Below, one piece after another: positions 8,287 through 17,086 of a stretch of 30,850 bases of DNA; position 1 is the first letter of the stretch; the number at the start of each line of letters is the position of its first letter. Location of the stretch: assembly GCA_044224215.1 (NCBI GenBank), contig JBGAKX010000047.1, positions 1-30,850 on the forward strand. The letters are read 5' to 3'. Origin of the DNA: DAOMFM01 sp035429825. Lineage in GTDB: Bacteria > Acidobacteriota > Blastocatellia > UBA7656 > JADIYM01. The position numbers and the translations under genes are program-made. The notes under the pieces are model-generated. The model was not told the DNA's origin, ran no database searches, and saw only the letters and a list, made by a program, of their open reading frames with translations.

Positions 8287-9398
8287 TCATGCGAGGCCGA
8301 GCAGTTCGCGGTAGACGGCCGCAGTCTTTCGCGCCGCGTCCGCCCACGTGAACCGCCGCGCGCGCTCACGGCCGCGCGATACAAGACTCTCGCGGAGCTC
8401 TCGATCGAACAACGCGCGTTCAGTGGCGTCAACCATTGCCGCCTCGTCCACGGGATCAAAGGTGACGATTGCGTCGCCGCCAACCTCGGGCACCGAGAAA
8501 ACGCCGGACGCCGCGACCGGGCAACCTGATGCCATTGCCTCGACGATCGGCAGACCGAATCCCTCGTGGAGCGTTGGGAACAGCACGAGGTCGGCTGCGG
8601 CATAGAACGTCCAGGATCTCGGCGCTCGGTCCACCCCGTCTGGACGACGTGCGCCTCGAGACCCAGCTCGCGAATCGCGTCGTCAACCTCGGTGTATCCC
8701 GCGGCCTTGTAACCCACGAGCACCAGTTGGTGCGGCAGATCCGGATGCCTGCGCCTGAGCTCGGCGAACGTCCGGACCGACGCCGCGACGTTTTTCTTTG
8801 GCTTCAGCGTCGAGATCGTGAGTATGAACGGCTGCCGGATCCCGTACCTGGCGAGCACCGCAGCGTTCGCGGCGCCGGGATGGAAGCCTTCGCCGACGCC
8901 GTTGTGGATGACCGTGATTCGATCGCTCGAAACTCCGTAGTGCTCGACGACTTCGTCGCGCGCCGATTCCGACACCGTGATCACGCGATCGACGTGCTGC
9001 AGTCGCGCGCGCACGCGAGCCAGCTCGGCCGTCGAGAAGCGTGTCACGAGATCGTCGCCGAGCGCCGCTCTCGACGCTCCGTGGATGGTGACCACGGTCT
9101 TGAGCCCGGCGTTTCGGACCGGCGCGTACAGAAACGGGAAGTGCACGACGCGAGCGCCCGCGCTGTGCATCCACCGCGGTCCAAACCGGTCGTACGTGGC
9201 GTTTGGGACGAGTGCACGCGGGATGAACAGCTCGCGAACCCCCTCGACCCGGCTTGCGATGTCGCATCGACGGCGATCGCGGATGAGCGCGATGTCGAGA
9301 TCGCCAGCCTCGTCGCGCAGCGCGGCCACGAGGTGCTCGAGCAGCAGACCGAACGTGTGCCGGCGCTGATCGAGCCGGTCGATTGCCAGGGCGATCAT
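8287..9398 (-). pseudogene. Glycosyltransferase family 4, copy b, with a single-base frameshift
   Basis: The first 790 bases (9398 to about 8607) encode a typical GT4 N terminus: IALAIDRLDQRR, VTIHGASRAAL, VITVSESARDEVVEHYGV, ILTISTLKPKKN, VVQTGWTERRDPGR. The continuation FYAAADLVLFPTLHEGFGLPIVEAMASGCPV, with the E-x7-E motif, lies in another frame and runs to 8287. Adding one T to the TT at 8606-8607 joins the two. This gives the same ten-residue spacing to FY as in the paralogue at 13267-14427. The total would be 370 residues, normal for the family. The middle frame also encodes a GT4-like AEILDVL, so more than one indel is possible. It is closest in the window to GT4 copy a. Either a consensus error or a real inactivation. 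Confidence 0.8.
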
Positions 9399-9436
9399 TC
9401 TGGTGGAGTCAGGGAGCGGGTCAATCCAACGAGAGG

Positions 9437-11072
9437 CTACTCGACATACCCGATGCCGCGCAGCCGCTCCATGATTTCGTCCTGTTCGGATTCGGAATCC
9501 CACGCGCCAACGCCGCTTGTCGACGCGTACGAATCGTGCGACACCGCGACGGGGCGTGACCGTCGGAGCTCGTCCGAGAAGCACTCTTCGAGCACGCGGC
9601 CGTCCATCGCGGCGGGGACGGCGAGACCAAGCAGATGGAGCACCGTCGGTGCCACGTCTTCGATCCTCGGCGGCGCAGACGGCTCGGCCGCGACGAGGCC
9701 GGGTCCCGCAAGCGACACGATGCCGTCGGACCGGTGGGTGCCGGTCTGCGGCGGCGTGAACGTGTAGACGATTCCGCTCTGTCGCGGCGACGGATCGAGT
9801 CCGTAGCGGGTCATCGACAAAGAAGATCACGTCGGGCGCGGCCGAAACGCGCTCGCCGCTGAAGAGCGCTTCGCGCGGAACGGCTCGCTCGACAAACCGC
9901 GCGCCAGTCTTCGGATCGCGAAGGCCGAGAAGCGTGTCGATGATTTGCTCCCGAAGCGCGGGGACGTCGGCGTCCGGAACGGGACCGCCGCGTGCAGCGG
10001 CGTGGATCCACACGCCGCCGATGTAGTCGTGCAGCTTGACGAGCTTGCCCTTGACGTCGCGGAGCGCGCGGTCGCGCGCCATTCGCTCGGCGTTTCGAAG
10101 GCGACCGTCCGGGACGAGCCAACAAGGTACTTGTAGACGCGGTGCTTTGTGATCCCGAGCTTTGCGAGCCGTCTCGGCGACGATACGCCTGGAACTGAAT
10201 CCAAGTTCGACGGCGAGTCGTTCGAGACTGACGCGCCGGCTCGCGGCGGCGCCAAATCCGTGGTCCGAGACCACGACGATCCGCACGTCATCGCCCGCGC
10301 GCTCGACGAGCGCCGCGATGTAGCCGTCCAGTTTCTCGTAGAGCGCCACGACCCGCTCGCGCAACGCAGCGGTGTCCGCCGTGCGTGCATCGGGTCTGAG
10401 CACGTTCCAGTAGCGATGCTGCAGCCGGTCGGTCTCGGTAAAGATGGCGACGAACAGGTCCCACGATTCGCGCTCGAACAAACGCACGACGGCGCGGCCA
10501 CGTTTGTCGAGCACGCTCTCGGCACGCGCGAGAAACGCATCATCGCCGAGCGTGAAGTCCTTCTCTGCGGGTGTCAGGTCGATTTCGTAGTCGACCAGTT
10601 CGTCGGCCAGTTCGGGGGGCGTCGTGAAGCGGCGCGACCCGGGCGGCGTCAGCATGTCCGTGACCATCAGCCCGTTGATGGGCGACGGCGGATAGGTCAT
10701 GGGCAGGTTGACGGTGGCGCAGCGTAACCCGGCATCGCTCGCGATCTCCCACAGCTTTGGTCCGCCGAGGGCCTTGCCGTTGACCACGATGCCGGGCTCG
10801 GCGAGAAACGTCTCGGCGCCGCGCCCGAGCGCGCGCTCGGACCACGGATCGATCTCGTAAAACTGGTAGATGCCGTGCTGGCCCGGGTTGCAGCCGGTGA
10901 TGAACGACGACCACGCCGGCGCCGTCACCGGCGGGACCGTGCTCTCGAGCGCCGCCTTGAATCCGCGTTCCGTCAGCGCGGCGAGCGCCGGCATGCGGCC
11001 CTCGCCCATCAGAGGGTCGAGTGCCGTCCACGTGGCACCGTCGAGGCCGATGACGAGAACCCGGTCGGCCAT
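9437..11072 (-). pseudogene. Alkaline-phosphatase-superfamily phosphodiesterase/phosphotransferase, copy 3, with frameshifts
   Basis: A type I phosphodiesterase/nucleotide pyrophosphatase-like protein of about 544 residues. Metal and nucleophile motifs of the superfamily are VIGLDGATW (Asp near 11), PPVTAPAWSSFITG (Thr near 50), TETDRLQHRYW and VVSDHGFG. After APDVIFFVDD (9811) the frame breaks. The remainder (RYGLDPSPRQ, THRSDGIVSLAGPGL, APTVLHLLGL, GIGYVE) continues one base out of register, consistent with an extra C in CCC at 9808-9810. A second, compensated pair of indels is likely: removing one A at 10161-10163 and adding one C at 10111-10113 turns a nonsense stretch into TARKLGITKHRVYKYLVG. 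No signal peptide or membrane segment is seen. The start at 11072 follows the lipoprotein stop by 5 bases. Confidence 0.8.
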
Positions 11073-11077
11073 GCCGG

Positions 11078-11590
11078 TCAGGGATTCGGCTTCTGGCCTG
11101 CGTCCGGCGGCGCGCCCGTCTTCTGCCGGTCGTTGAATCGCTGTTTCGTCTTTTCGCCGAAATCGATCCCCGAGATGAACCACTTGCCGTCGATCTTCTG
11201 GACGTGGACGGGGACTTCGCGTCCGCGCGCGTTGCGCAGTTTCACGATCGCTTCGGAATCGCTCACGTTGGTCACGCTCTCGGGAACGGGCGAAATCTTG
11301 TTCGTCAGGACCTTCTTCCGGAACTTTCTGAACGCGACTTCGTCGACCTTTGCCGTATCGACAGAGGGCGCAAAACTCGCCTTGAAGAGCGTCAGGTCCC
11401 GCTCCTGGGCAGCCTTCATGATCTGGTTCAACGGCCCGTCCGGTTTCGTCAGGTCGACGATGTAGACCCCTTTTGGTTCGGCACTGGGAGGCTCCGCCGG
11501 CTTCTGCGGTCCAAGTTTGCTGCACCCGAACGCGGCAAGGGCTGCCGCGCCGAGCAGGAGCGCTGTCATCGTGCGCAATCGTCGTGTCAT
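11078..11590 (-). CDS. Probable lipoprotein, NTF2-like fold possible
   Basis: A 170-residue protein. An N-terminal signal (MTRRLRTMTALLLGAAALAA) ends in AAFGC-SK, a degenerate lipobox with the lipidation cysteine near residue 23. A proline-rich linker follows (PQKPAEPPSAEPKG), then a compact domain with alternating helices and strands ending in VHVQKIDGKWFISGIDFG. That ending resembles small NTF2-like/DUF4878 lipoproteins, but the assignment is an inference. I chose the ATG at 11590: GGTGGAGG lies just upstream, whereas the ATG at 11605 abuts the previous stop and would add a non-signal extension. It sits between two AP-family genes, so it may act at the envelope on the product of the locus. 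Confidence 0.8.
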   Translation of the reverse strand: MTRRLRTMTALLLGAAALAAFGCSKLGPQKPAEPPSAEPKGVYIVDLTKPDGPLNQIMKAAQERDLTLFKASFAPSVDTAKVDEVAFRKFRKKVLTNKISPVPESVTNVSDSEAIVKLRNARGREVPVHVQKIDGKWFISGIDFGEKTKQRFNDRQKTGAPPDAGQKPNP

Positions 11591-11605
11591 CAATGCCTCC
11601 ACCAT

Positions 11606-13270
11606 TTACATGTAACCCATCTCTTTGAGTCGTGCTTCAATCTGTCCACGGTCGTCGTCCGAGTAGTCAAAGTCCGCACCTTCGAGCTCAACCGTTACCT
11701 GGTCGTACCGTACCGGGTGGGCGGCCGCAAAGTCATCGCGGAACGCCTCCTCGACCGGCCGGCCGTCCATGTCCCGCTGGACCGGCAACCCCAGGAGGTG
11801 CAGCACCGTCGGGGCGATATCGATTATACGGGCTTCGGTCACATTCGCACCCGCGCGAATGGCGGGCCCAAGAAACGCGCAGATGCCGTCGAGATGGTGA
11901 TTCCCCGACTTTTCGGTGTTTCGCGCACCGTTTGGCCTGAGCACCGGTCGCTCGATCCCCTCGGCGAAATAGAATCCGTCGTGCGCGAGCAGCGCAATGT
12001 CAGGTCCGTCGGCGGCATAGGCGCCCGTGTAGGCCTCGTCGCGCGACAGCGCAAGGCGGACCACGGGACGGCCGTCGGCATCCACGAGCTTCCCGAGCTT
12101 TCCGATGATCTCGTCGCGCAGCGCGACGTAGTCATCGGGCTCGACGATGCCCGCCGGCTCACGGCCCTTCAGGTTGATCCAGATCGCGCGGCCGCCGGCG
12201 GATGGAAAGTACGCGCGCGTCGCCGACCAGTCGACGTTGTTCTCGATCTCCTTGAAGGTCTTGCGCGCGCGGGGGACGCGGTCCTTGAGGCTCTCGGGAA
12301 AGAGCTTTGGCAGCCATGCAAGTCCAAGCTTCTTGAGCGCATACACCAGGCGCTCGCGCTGGAACCCGGAACGGTAGAGCACTTCAGCGGTCGCCTGCCG
12401 TCGCTCGCTTCGCAGCACGAGATAGCCGTTGTCGATCAGCCACGACGTCAGGTGAACATTCGTGCGCGTCGGCTCCATGCCATGGTCAGAAAGCAGCACG
12501 AGATGGTCGTCGGGTCCGAGGCGGTCGAGGGCTTCGCCGATCGCGAGGTCGGCTTCGCGGTAGATGTCGAGGACGGCGTTCCGAAGCGGCGACTCGCCCG
12601 GGTGCGCCGGATGCGCGGGATCCATGAACTTCCAGAAGAAGTGGGCCACCGGATCCACGTTGTAGAACATGATCCAGAACAGGTCCCACGCCTTGCGGTC
12701 CATCAGGTGGACCATTTCGGCGCGATGGCGTCGCACGTGCTCGATCGAGTCGCGCAGAAACTCGTCCAGACGTCCGGTCTTGATCGTCGTCGTGTCGACG
12801 TTGAGCGTGTAGCCGGGGATGTCGCGCTCGAGCTCGTCGAGAAGCTCGGCCGGCCACGTGACGTCGCGCGCGGTCGTCGGGGTCATCATGCCCGACACCA
12901 TGAATCCGTCGACCTTGTCGACGGGATAGGTGAGCGGCAGGTGGACGATCCCGGCCTTCTTGCCGTACGCGTTCGCGATCTGCCAGATCTTTGCCGCACG
13001 GCAGTCGCGTGAATTCAGAATCTGTCGGCGGTAACTCGCGCGCATCGGTCGAAAGAACGAATAGACGTTGTGGTTGCCCGGGCTCATGCCGGTCGCGGCC
13101 GACGTCCAGCCGGTCGGTGTCAGCGGCGGCAGCGTCGACCTGAGCGGTCCCGTCGCACCACCGTCGATCACGCGCTTGAGGTTCGGCAGCTCGCCGGACA
13201 TTGCCCATGGTCGCAGGATGCGCCATGTGGCGCCGTCGAGCCCGATCATGACCACGCGCGGATCGCTCAC
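11606..13270 (-). CDS. Alkaline-phosphatase-superfamily phosphodiesterase/phosphotransferase, copy 2
   Basis: A 554-residue protein. It begins at a GTG that overlaps the stop of the GT4 copy a by 4 bases (GTGA). Superfamily motifs are VMIGLDGATW (Asp near 12), LPPLTPTGWTSAATGMSPGN (candidate Thr nucleophile near 51), NVDPVAHFFWKFMD (second metal Asp/His), LLSDHGM and GNHHLDGICAFLGP. It shares LAWLPKLFPE..KDRVPR with copy 1 and ends in FDYSDDDRG...LKEMGYM, like the other copies. No signal peptide or transmembrane helix is visible, so it is probably cytoplasmic. Members of this family cleave or transfer phospho-groups on nucleotides, glycerophosphodiesters or glycan substituents; the substrate here is unknown. 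Confidence 0.88.
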   Translation of the reverse strand: MSDPRVVMIGLDGATWRILRPWAMSGELPNLKRVIDGGATGPLRSTLPPLTPTGWTSAATGMSPGNHNVYSFFRPMRASYRRQILNSRDCRAAKIWQIANAYGKKAGIVHLPLTYPVDKVDGFMVSGMMTPTTARDVTWPAELLDELERDIPGYTLNVDTTTIKTGRLDEFLRDSIEHVRRHRAEMVHLMDRKAWDLFWIMFYNVDPVAHFFWKFMDPAHPAHPGESPLRNAVLDIYREADLAIGEALDRLGPDDHLVLLSDHGMEPTRTNVHLTSWLIDNGYLVLRSERRQATAEVLYRSGFQRERLVYALKKLGLAWLPKLFPESLKDRVPRARKTFKEIENNVDWSATRAYFPSAGGRAIWINLKGREPAGIVEPDDYVALRDEIIGKLGKLVDADGRPVVRLALSRDEAYTGAYAADGPDIALLAHDGFYFAEGIERPVLRPNGARNTEKSGNHHLDGICAFLGPAIRAGANVTEARIIDIAPTVLHLLGLPVQRDMDGRPVEEAFRDDFAAAHPVRYDQVTVELEGADFDYSDDDRGQIEARLKEMGYM

Positions 13271-14427
13271 GCGGCGTTCCTTCGCGCCGACGCACGCTCG
13301 AGCGCGTCGGCGTACGCGTCGAGCACCTCGCCGGTGATCCGGTCCCACCGAAAGCGGCGGACGTTCTCGAGACCTCGCTCGACGAGCTCGGTCCGGTAGG
13401 ACGGTTCCGTCAGAATGCGATGCGCGTGGCCGGCGACTTCGCCGGCGTCCCGCGGATCGCCGACGAGCGCGGCTGCGCCGCCCGAAATCTCGGGAATGGC
13501 GAATGCGTTCGTCGCGACGACGGGACAGCCGCTGGCCTGCGCCTCGGCGACGGGCAGGCCAAAGCCCTCGTGGAACGACGGAAACAGGATGAGGTCCGCG
13601 CCGCGGTAGAACTCCGGCACGTCATCGGCTGCGACGAACCCGGTCTGGACGACGTCGTCCTCCAACCCGAACTCCGCAATGCGCTCGTCGACCTCGGTAT
13701 AGCCCGGCGCCTTGTCGCCGACGATGACGAGCTGGTGCGGATGGCCGCGCCGTTTCAACTCGGCAAAGGCCGCGACGGTCGTGCCGATGTTCTTCTTTGG
13801 TCGCAGCGTGCACAGCGACAGGACGTACGGCCGGCGAATTCCGAATCGCGCGAGCAGATCCGCCGAGGGATCGCCCGGGTGGAACTGGTCGCCGATCGCG
13901 TCGTGCACGACGCGGATTCGCTCGATTGGCAGCCGGTAGAATTCGGACGCTTCGCGACGCGCGCTCTCGGACACCGCGAGGATCGCGTCGAACTCGCCAA
14001 GCGAACGTGTCATGCGCTCGTGCTTCCCGAGCCCGAAGCGCTTCCGCATGTCATACGGCATCTCGTTGCGCGCCGAGCCGTGGATGGTGACGACGCGCGC
14101 GACACCGGTTCCGGCCCACGAGTACGGCGAATAGAGAAACGGAAAGTGCACCAGATCGAGCCCGAGCCGGTCGAAGTACCGCGGACCGAGCGTCGCGTAT
14201 GCATAGTGGCTCTGGAGCATCGTCGGCAGCCGGTGCGTTTCGACGTGGTCGAACACCATCGGGCGGTTCGGCCGGCGTCCACGGATCACGCTGAGGTTCG
14301 GGAGGTTCGGCCGCAGGTTGCGGACCAGCCCCTCGAGCCAGATTCCAAAGATGTGGTGGCGCCGCGCGTCGAGCCGGTCGAGCGCAAGTCCAACATTCGC
14401 AGTCATTTGAGCAGGACGTCGGCTCAT
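13267..14427 (-). CDS. Glycosyltransferase family 4, copy a
   Basis: A 386-residue GT-B enzyme with LALDRLDARRHHIFGIWLEGL, DLVHFPFLYSP, VTIHGSARNEM, ILAVSESARREASEFY, VLSLCTLRPKKNIG and QLVIVGDKAPGYTEVDERI. The donor-binding E-x7-E motif is HEGFGLPVAEAQASGCPVV. The architecture and many local motifs match copy b at 8287-9398, so the two are paralogues from a duplication. The ATG overlaps the stop of AP copy 1 (ATGA), and its own stop overlaps the start of AP copy 2 (GTGA). The three genes are therefore tightly coupled. An alternative start lies at 14406 (MTANVGLALD). Confidence 0.93.
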   Translation of the reverse strand: MSRRPAQMTANVGLALDRLDARRHHIFGIWLEGLVRNLRPNLPNLSVIRGRRPNRPMVFDHVETHRLPTMLQSHYAYATLGPRYFDRLGLDLVHFPFLYSPYSWAGTGVARVVTIHGSARNEMPYDMRKRFGLGKHERMTRSLGEFDAILAVSESARREASEFYRLPIERIRVVHDAIGDQFHPGDPSADLLARFGIRRPYVLSLCTLRPKKNIGTTVAAFAELKRRGHPHQLVIVGDKAPGYTEVDERIAEFGLEDDVVQTGFVAADDVPEFYRGADLILFPSFHEGFGLPVAEAQASGCPVVATNAFAIPEISGGAAALVGDPRDAGEVAGHAHRILTEPSYRTELVERGLENVRRFRWDRITGEVLDAYADALERASARRNAA

Positions 14428-16115
14428 AAGTACCCGAGGCTCTTGAGCTCGTCCTGCACGCTGCCGATCTCGTCTTCGGAGTAGTCATATCCGCGATCTA
14501 CGGGATCGGCCGGCTCGGGAACCTGGTCGAACGCAACCGGATTGTCTGCGACGAACTGCGGCTCGAACAGCTCGGTGATCACGCGCCCGTCCATGTTCTC
14601 CTGCGCGGGATGGCCCATGGCGTACAGGATCGTCGGGGCCACGTCGACCACGTTGGTCGTGTCGAGCGCGGCGCCTCTGCGAACATTCGGCCCGCGCACA
14701 AGGAGCACGCCTTCGAGCTCGTGGTTCGCCGATTTGTCGAACGGCTCGCGCGCGGCCTTGACGAAGACCGACTTGCCGAAGCCCTCCGAGAAGCAGTAGC
14801 CCTTCTTGAGCTCGATCAGGATATCGGGCGCCTCGCGAAGATACGGACCGCTGTAGACCTCTTCCTTTGTCCACATCTGGTCGACGACCGTCTCGCCGGT
14901 CTTCGGGTCGCGAAGCTCGCGCAATCGCGCCATGATCTCGGACCGTAGCTGTTCGTACTCGGGGCCCTCGGCGGGCACCGTCCCGAGTGGTTCGCGTCCG
15001 CGAATGTGCAGGTTGACGCCGCGGCCGGATTCGGCGAGCTGGTAGGCGCGCGTCGTCTTCCAGTCGATGAATCGGGCGAACTCGTTCATGCCGAGCCGGG
15101 TGCGCGGAACGCGGTCCTTGACCTTCTCGGGAAAGAGCTTTGGCAGCCACGCGAGGTTGTGCCGTTTGAGCCATCCGACCATGTTGTCGCGGCGGAGGCC
15201 AAAGTAGTGGACGTTCATCAGCACGCGCATCTTGCGCTTCTCGTCGCGCTTGAGCGACAGGAACCCCTGTTCCGCGAGCCAGTTCTGCAGGTGAATGAAC
15301 GTGTGGACGGCCATGAAGCCGTGGTCGGAATAGACAACGAGGGTCGTGTCGTCGTCGAGCCGCTCGAACAACTGCCCGAGGTAGTCGTCGACGACCTTGT
15401 AGACGCGCAGGATCGCGTCTTCGTACTTGTTGGGACCCGGGTAGCCCGGATGCGTCTTGTCCCAGAACTTCCAGTAGATGTGTTTCGCGCCGTCCGTGTA
15501 CTTGAACATGAGGAAGAAGAAGTCCCACGACTTCTTCTCCATCAGGTAGAGCGCCTCGGTGGCGTGGATCTTCGTCGTCTCGATCAGTCCTTCGAGGTAT
15601 CCGTCGAGGTCGCCCTGCAGGTGCTGCCGGCCGCGGTAGATGCGGTAGCCGGGGATCTCCTGTCGCAACTCGGCGGCGAGCTCGGTCGGATACGTGTGCG
15701 AGTCGACTCCCTTGGGAGTCAGGATGCCTCCAACGATAAAGCCGTCGATGGGCTCGGGCGGATAGCTCGCGGGGAAGTGAACGACACCGGCCTTGCGGCC
15801 GTAGTGGTTCAGGATGTTCCAGAGCTTGTTGCCCTTGATGTGGGTTGCGTTGATGACTGCGCGGCGATAGCCATCGCGCGGAATGCGGACAAAGTCGTAA
15901 ATGTTGTGTTTGCCGGGGTTCTTGCCGGTCATCGACGAGACGAACGCGGGCGGCGTCAGCGGCGGGATCGTCGACGTGAGCGTTCCGACGGCGCCCTCAG
16001 CCATCAGACGTGCGAAGTTGGGCAGGTGTCCCTCGTCGACCCACGGACGGATGACGCGGAAACTGCCTCCGTCGATGCCTATGGCGACGACCCTGCGTTT
16101 TGGGCTTTCGGTCAT
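14424..16115 (-). CDS. Alkaline-phosphatase-superfamily phosphodiesterase/phosphotransferase, copy 1
   Basis: A 563-residue protein with VVAIGIDGGSF (metal Asp near 15), IPPLTPPAFVSSMTGKNPGK (candidate Thr nucleophile near 54), KYTDGAKHIYWKFWD (Asp and His of the second metal), VVYSDHGFM and ANHELEGVLLVRGPN. The C-terminal tail YDYSEDEIG...LKSLGYL is shared with copies 2 and 3. A lysine-rich insert (LKRDEKRKMRVLMNVHYFGL) follows the SDHG motif. No secretion signal is seen. The ATG at 16115 is chosen over a TTG at 16124, since the conserved part begins soon after. It follows the LPLAT-like gene by 67 bases, the longest gap inside the run, so an internal promoter could exist there, though I see no convincing one. 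Confidence 0.9.
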   Translation of the reverse strand: MTESPKRRVVAIGIDGGSFRVIRPWVDEGHLPNFARLMAEGAVGTLTSTIPPLTPPAFVSSMTGKNPGKHNIYDFVRIPRDGYRRAVINATHIKGNKLWNILNHYGRKAGVVHFPASYPPEPIDGFIVGGILTPKGVDSHTYPTELAAELRQEIPGYRIYRGRQHLQGDLDGYLEGLIETTKIHATEALYLMEKKSWDFFFLMFKYTDGAKHIYWKFWDKTHPGYPGPNKYEDAILRVYKVVDDYLGQLFERLDDDTTLVVYSDHGFMAVHTFIHLQNWLAEQGFLSLKRDEKRKMRVLMNVHYFGLRRDNMVGWLKRHNLAWLPKLFPEKVKDRVPRTRLGMNEFARFIDWKTTRAYQLAESGRGVNLHIRGREPLGTVPAEGPEYEQLRSEIMARLRELRDPKTGETVVDQMWTKEEVYSGPYLREAPDILIELKKGYCFSEGFGKSVFVKAAREPFDKSANHELEGVLLVRGPNVRRGAALDTTNVVDVAPTILYAMGHPAQENMDGRVITELFEPQFVADNPVAFDQVPEPADPVDRGYDYSEDEIGSVQDELKSLGYL

Positions 16116-16182
16116 AAACTGCAAAAACTAGCACATTCTGATGGCGCGCGCCTACATTGGACGACGTACCGAACGGCACGAT

Positions 16183-17079
16183 TCAGATGTCGTCGTCAGA
16201 GTGATTCCGAGCAAGGCGTCGGTGTGCGTTGAGAAAGCCGTACCACTGTGATGGGGTTCGCCGCGCGTGTGCCTCGAGTGGTGCAAGCACTCGGAGCATC
16301 GTGGTTTCGACCGGCTCGTCGTCCGGAATCGTTCGAGGATCGATTGGCTCCTCGAAACGGGGGACGATGCGCTCGGGGTCGTTGGGATCGATATGAGCGA
16401 GCAGCGGAATGATCACGGCATCGGACACTTTCGCAAGTCGGACGGCTGCCGGTGAGACGTGCGTCGGTTGGCCCAAAAAATCCAGCACCAGCGGATTCTG
16501 AATCTTTCCGGCGTCGAGAATGAGAAAGACGACGGCGCCTTTCTTGAGCAGCTTGACTGCGCGCAGCGTCGACCGTGGGTCGTTTGCGTTCAGTGAACCC
16601 GCCGAGAGCGTGTCGGCCTCGGAAGGAAGTCGACCCTCGGACGACTGAAACGCGGCCGACTGGTATCCGTGTCGCGAGAACCACAAGGGTACGGCCCAGA
16701 ACCTGCCAAAGTGCATCGACGCGATGATGATGCCCCGGCCGCTCTCGATGACAGACTCCGCGACGTGCCAGTCGACCATCTCGACGATCTTGTCGAGCTC
16801 CTCGGTCGCGAGCTTTGGCAGAAAATACTTGTCGAATTGCCGGGCTCGCAGCGAGTTGTCCTGGAGTTCACGCGCCGTCGTCTCAATCCACGCTTGATCG
16901 GCGTCGGGGAAGAACTTTCGGAGGTTGTTTCGAAGTTGACGCTTGTTCAGGCGTGGATCGAGCTTGATGCGCTTGCCGAGTCTGTTGGCAAGGTCGAGGG
17001 CGAGCCTCTGTTTCCCTAAGAGCCCAATCCAGACGAGCACGCGGTTCGAGACGCGAATCAGACGTTTCTTGAGCGCCAT
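16183..17079 (-). CDS. LPLAT-fold acyltransferase-like protein (LpxL/HtrB-related)
   Basis: 298 residues. The N terminus is basic with a hydrophobic stretch (RVLVWIGLLG). The core carries LDPRLNKRQLRNNLRKFFPDA, GRGIIIASMHFGRFWAVPL, an AVVFLILDAG strand and LDFLGQPTHVSPAAVRLAKVS with IIPLLAHIDP. The arrangement matches the lauroyl/myristoyl acyltransferase family that acylates lipid A or glycolipids. However, the HX4(D/E) catalytic motif reads H-F-G-R-F-W: the acidic residue is replaced by Trp. The protein may be inactive, use another mechanism, or belong to a divergent subfamily. The ATG at 17079 lies 7 bases after the stop of the GT2 gene, with a GGGA Shine-Dalgarno. Likely at the inner-membrane cytoplasmic face. 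Confidence 0.8.
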   Translation of the reverse strand: MALKKRLIRVSNRVLVWIGLLGKQRLALDLANRLGKRIKLDPRLNKRQLRNNLRKFFPDADQAWIETTARELQDNSLRARQFDKYFLPKLATEELDKIVEMVDWHVAESVIESGRGIIIASMHFGRFWAVPLWFSRHGYQSAAFQSSEGRLPSEADTLSAGSLNANDPRSTLRAVKLLKKGAVVFLILDAGKIQNPLVLDFLGQPTHVSPAAVRLAKVSDAVIIPLLAHIDPNDPERIVPRFEEPIDPRTIPDDEPVETTMLRVLAPLEAHARRTPSQWYGFLNAHRRLARNHSDDDI

Positions 17080-17086
17080 CCGGTCC

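Noticed and set aside
8130..11525. A single open minus-strand frame of over 1,100 codons
   Set aside because: It joins pieces of the lipoprotein antisense frame, AP3, GT4b and GT4c across real gene boundaries. It results from the frame breaks and shared register, and the parts match separate families.
11204..13012. Plus-strand open frame of about 600 codons
   Set aside because: Antisense to the lipoprotein and AP2. In GC-rich DNA stop codons are rare on the opposite strand; the composition (Arg/Asp/His/Val-rich) is typical of a shadow frame.
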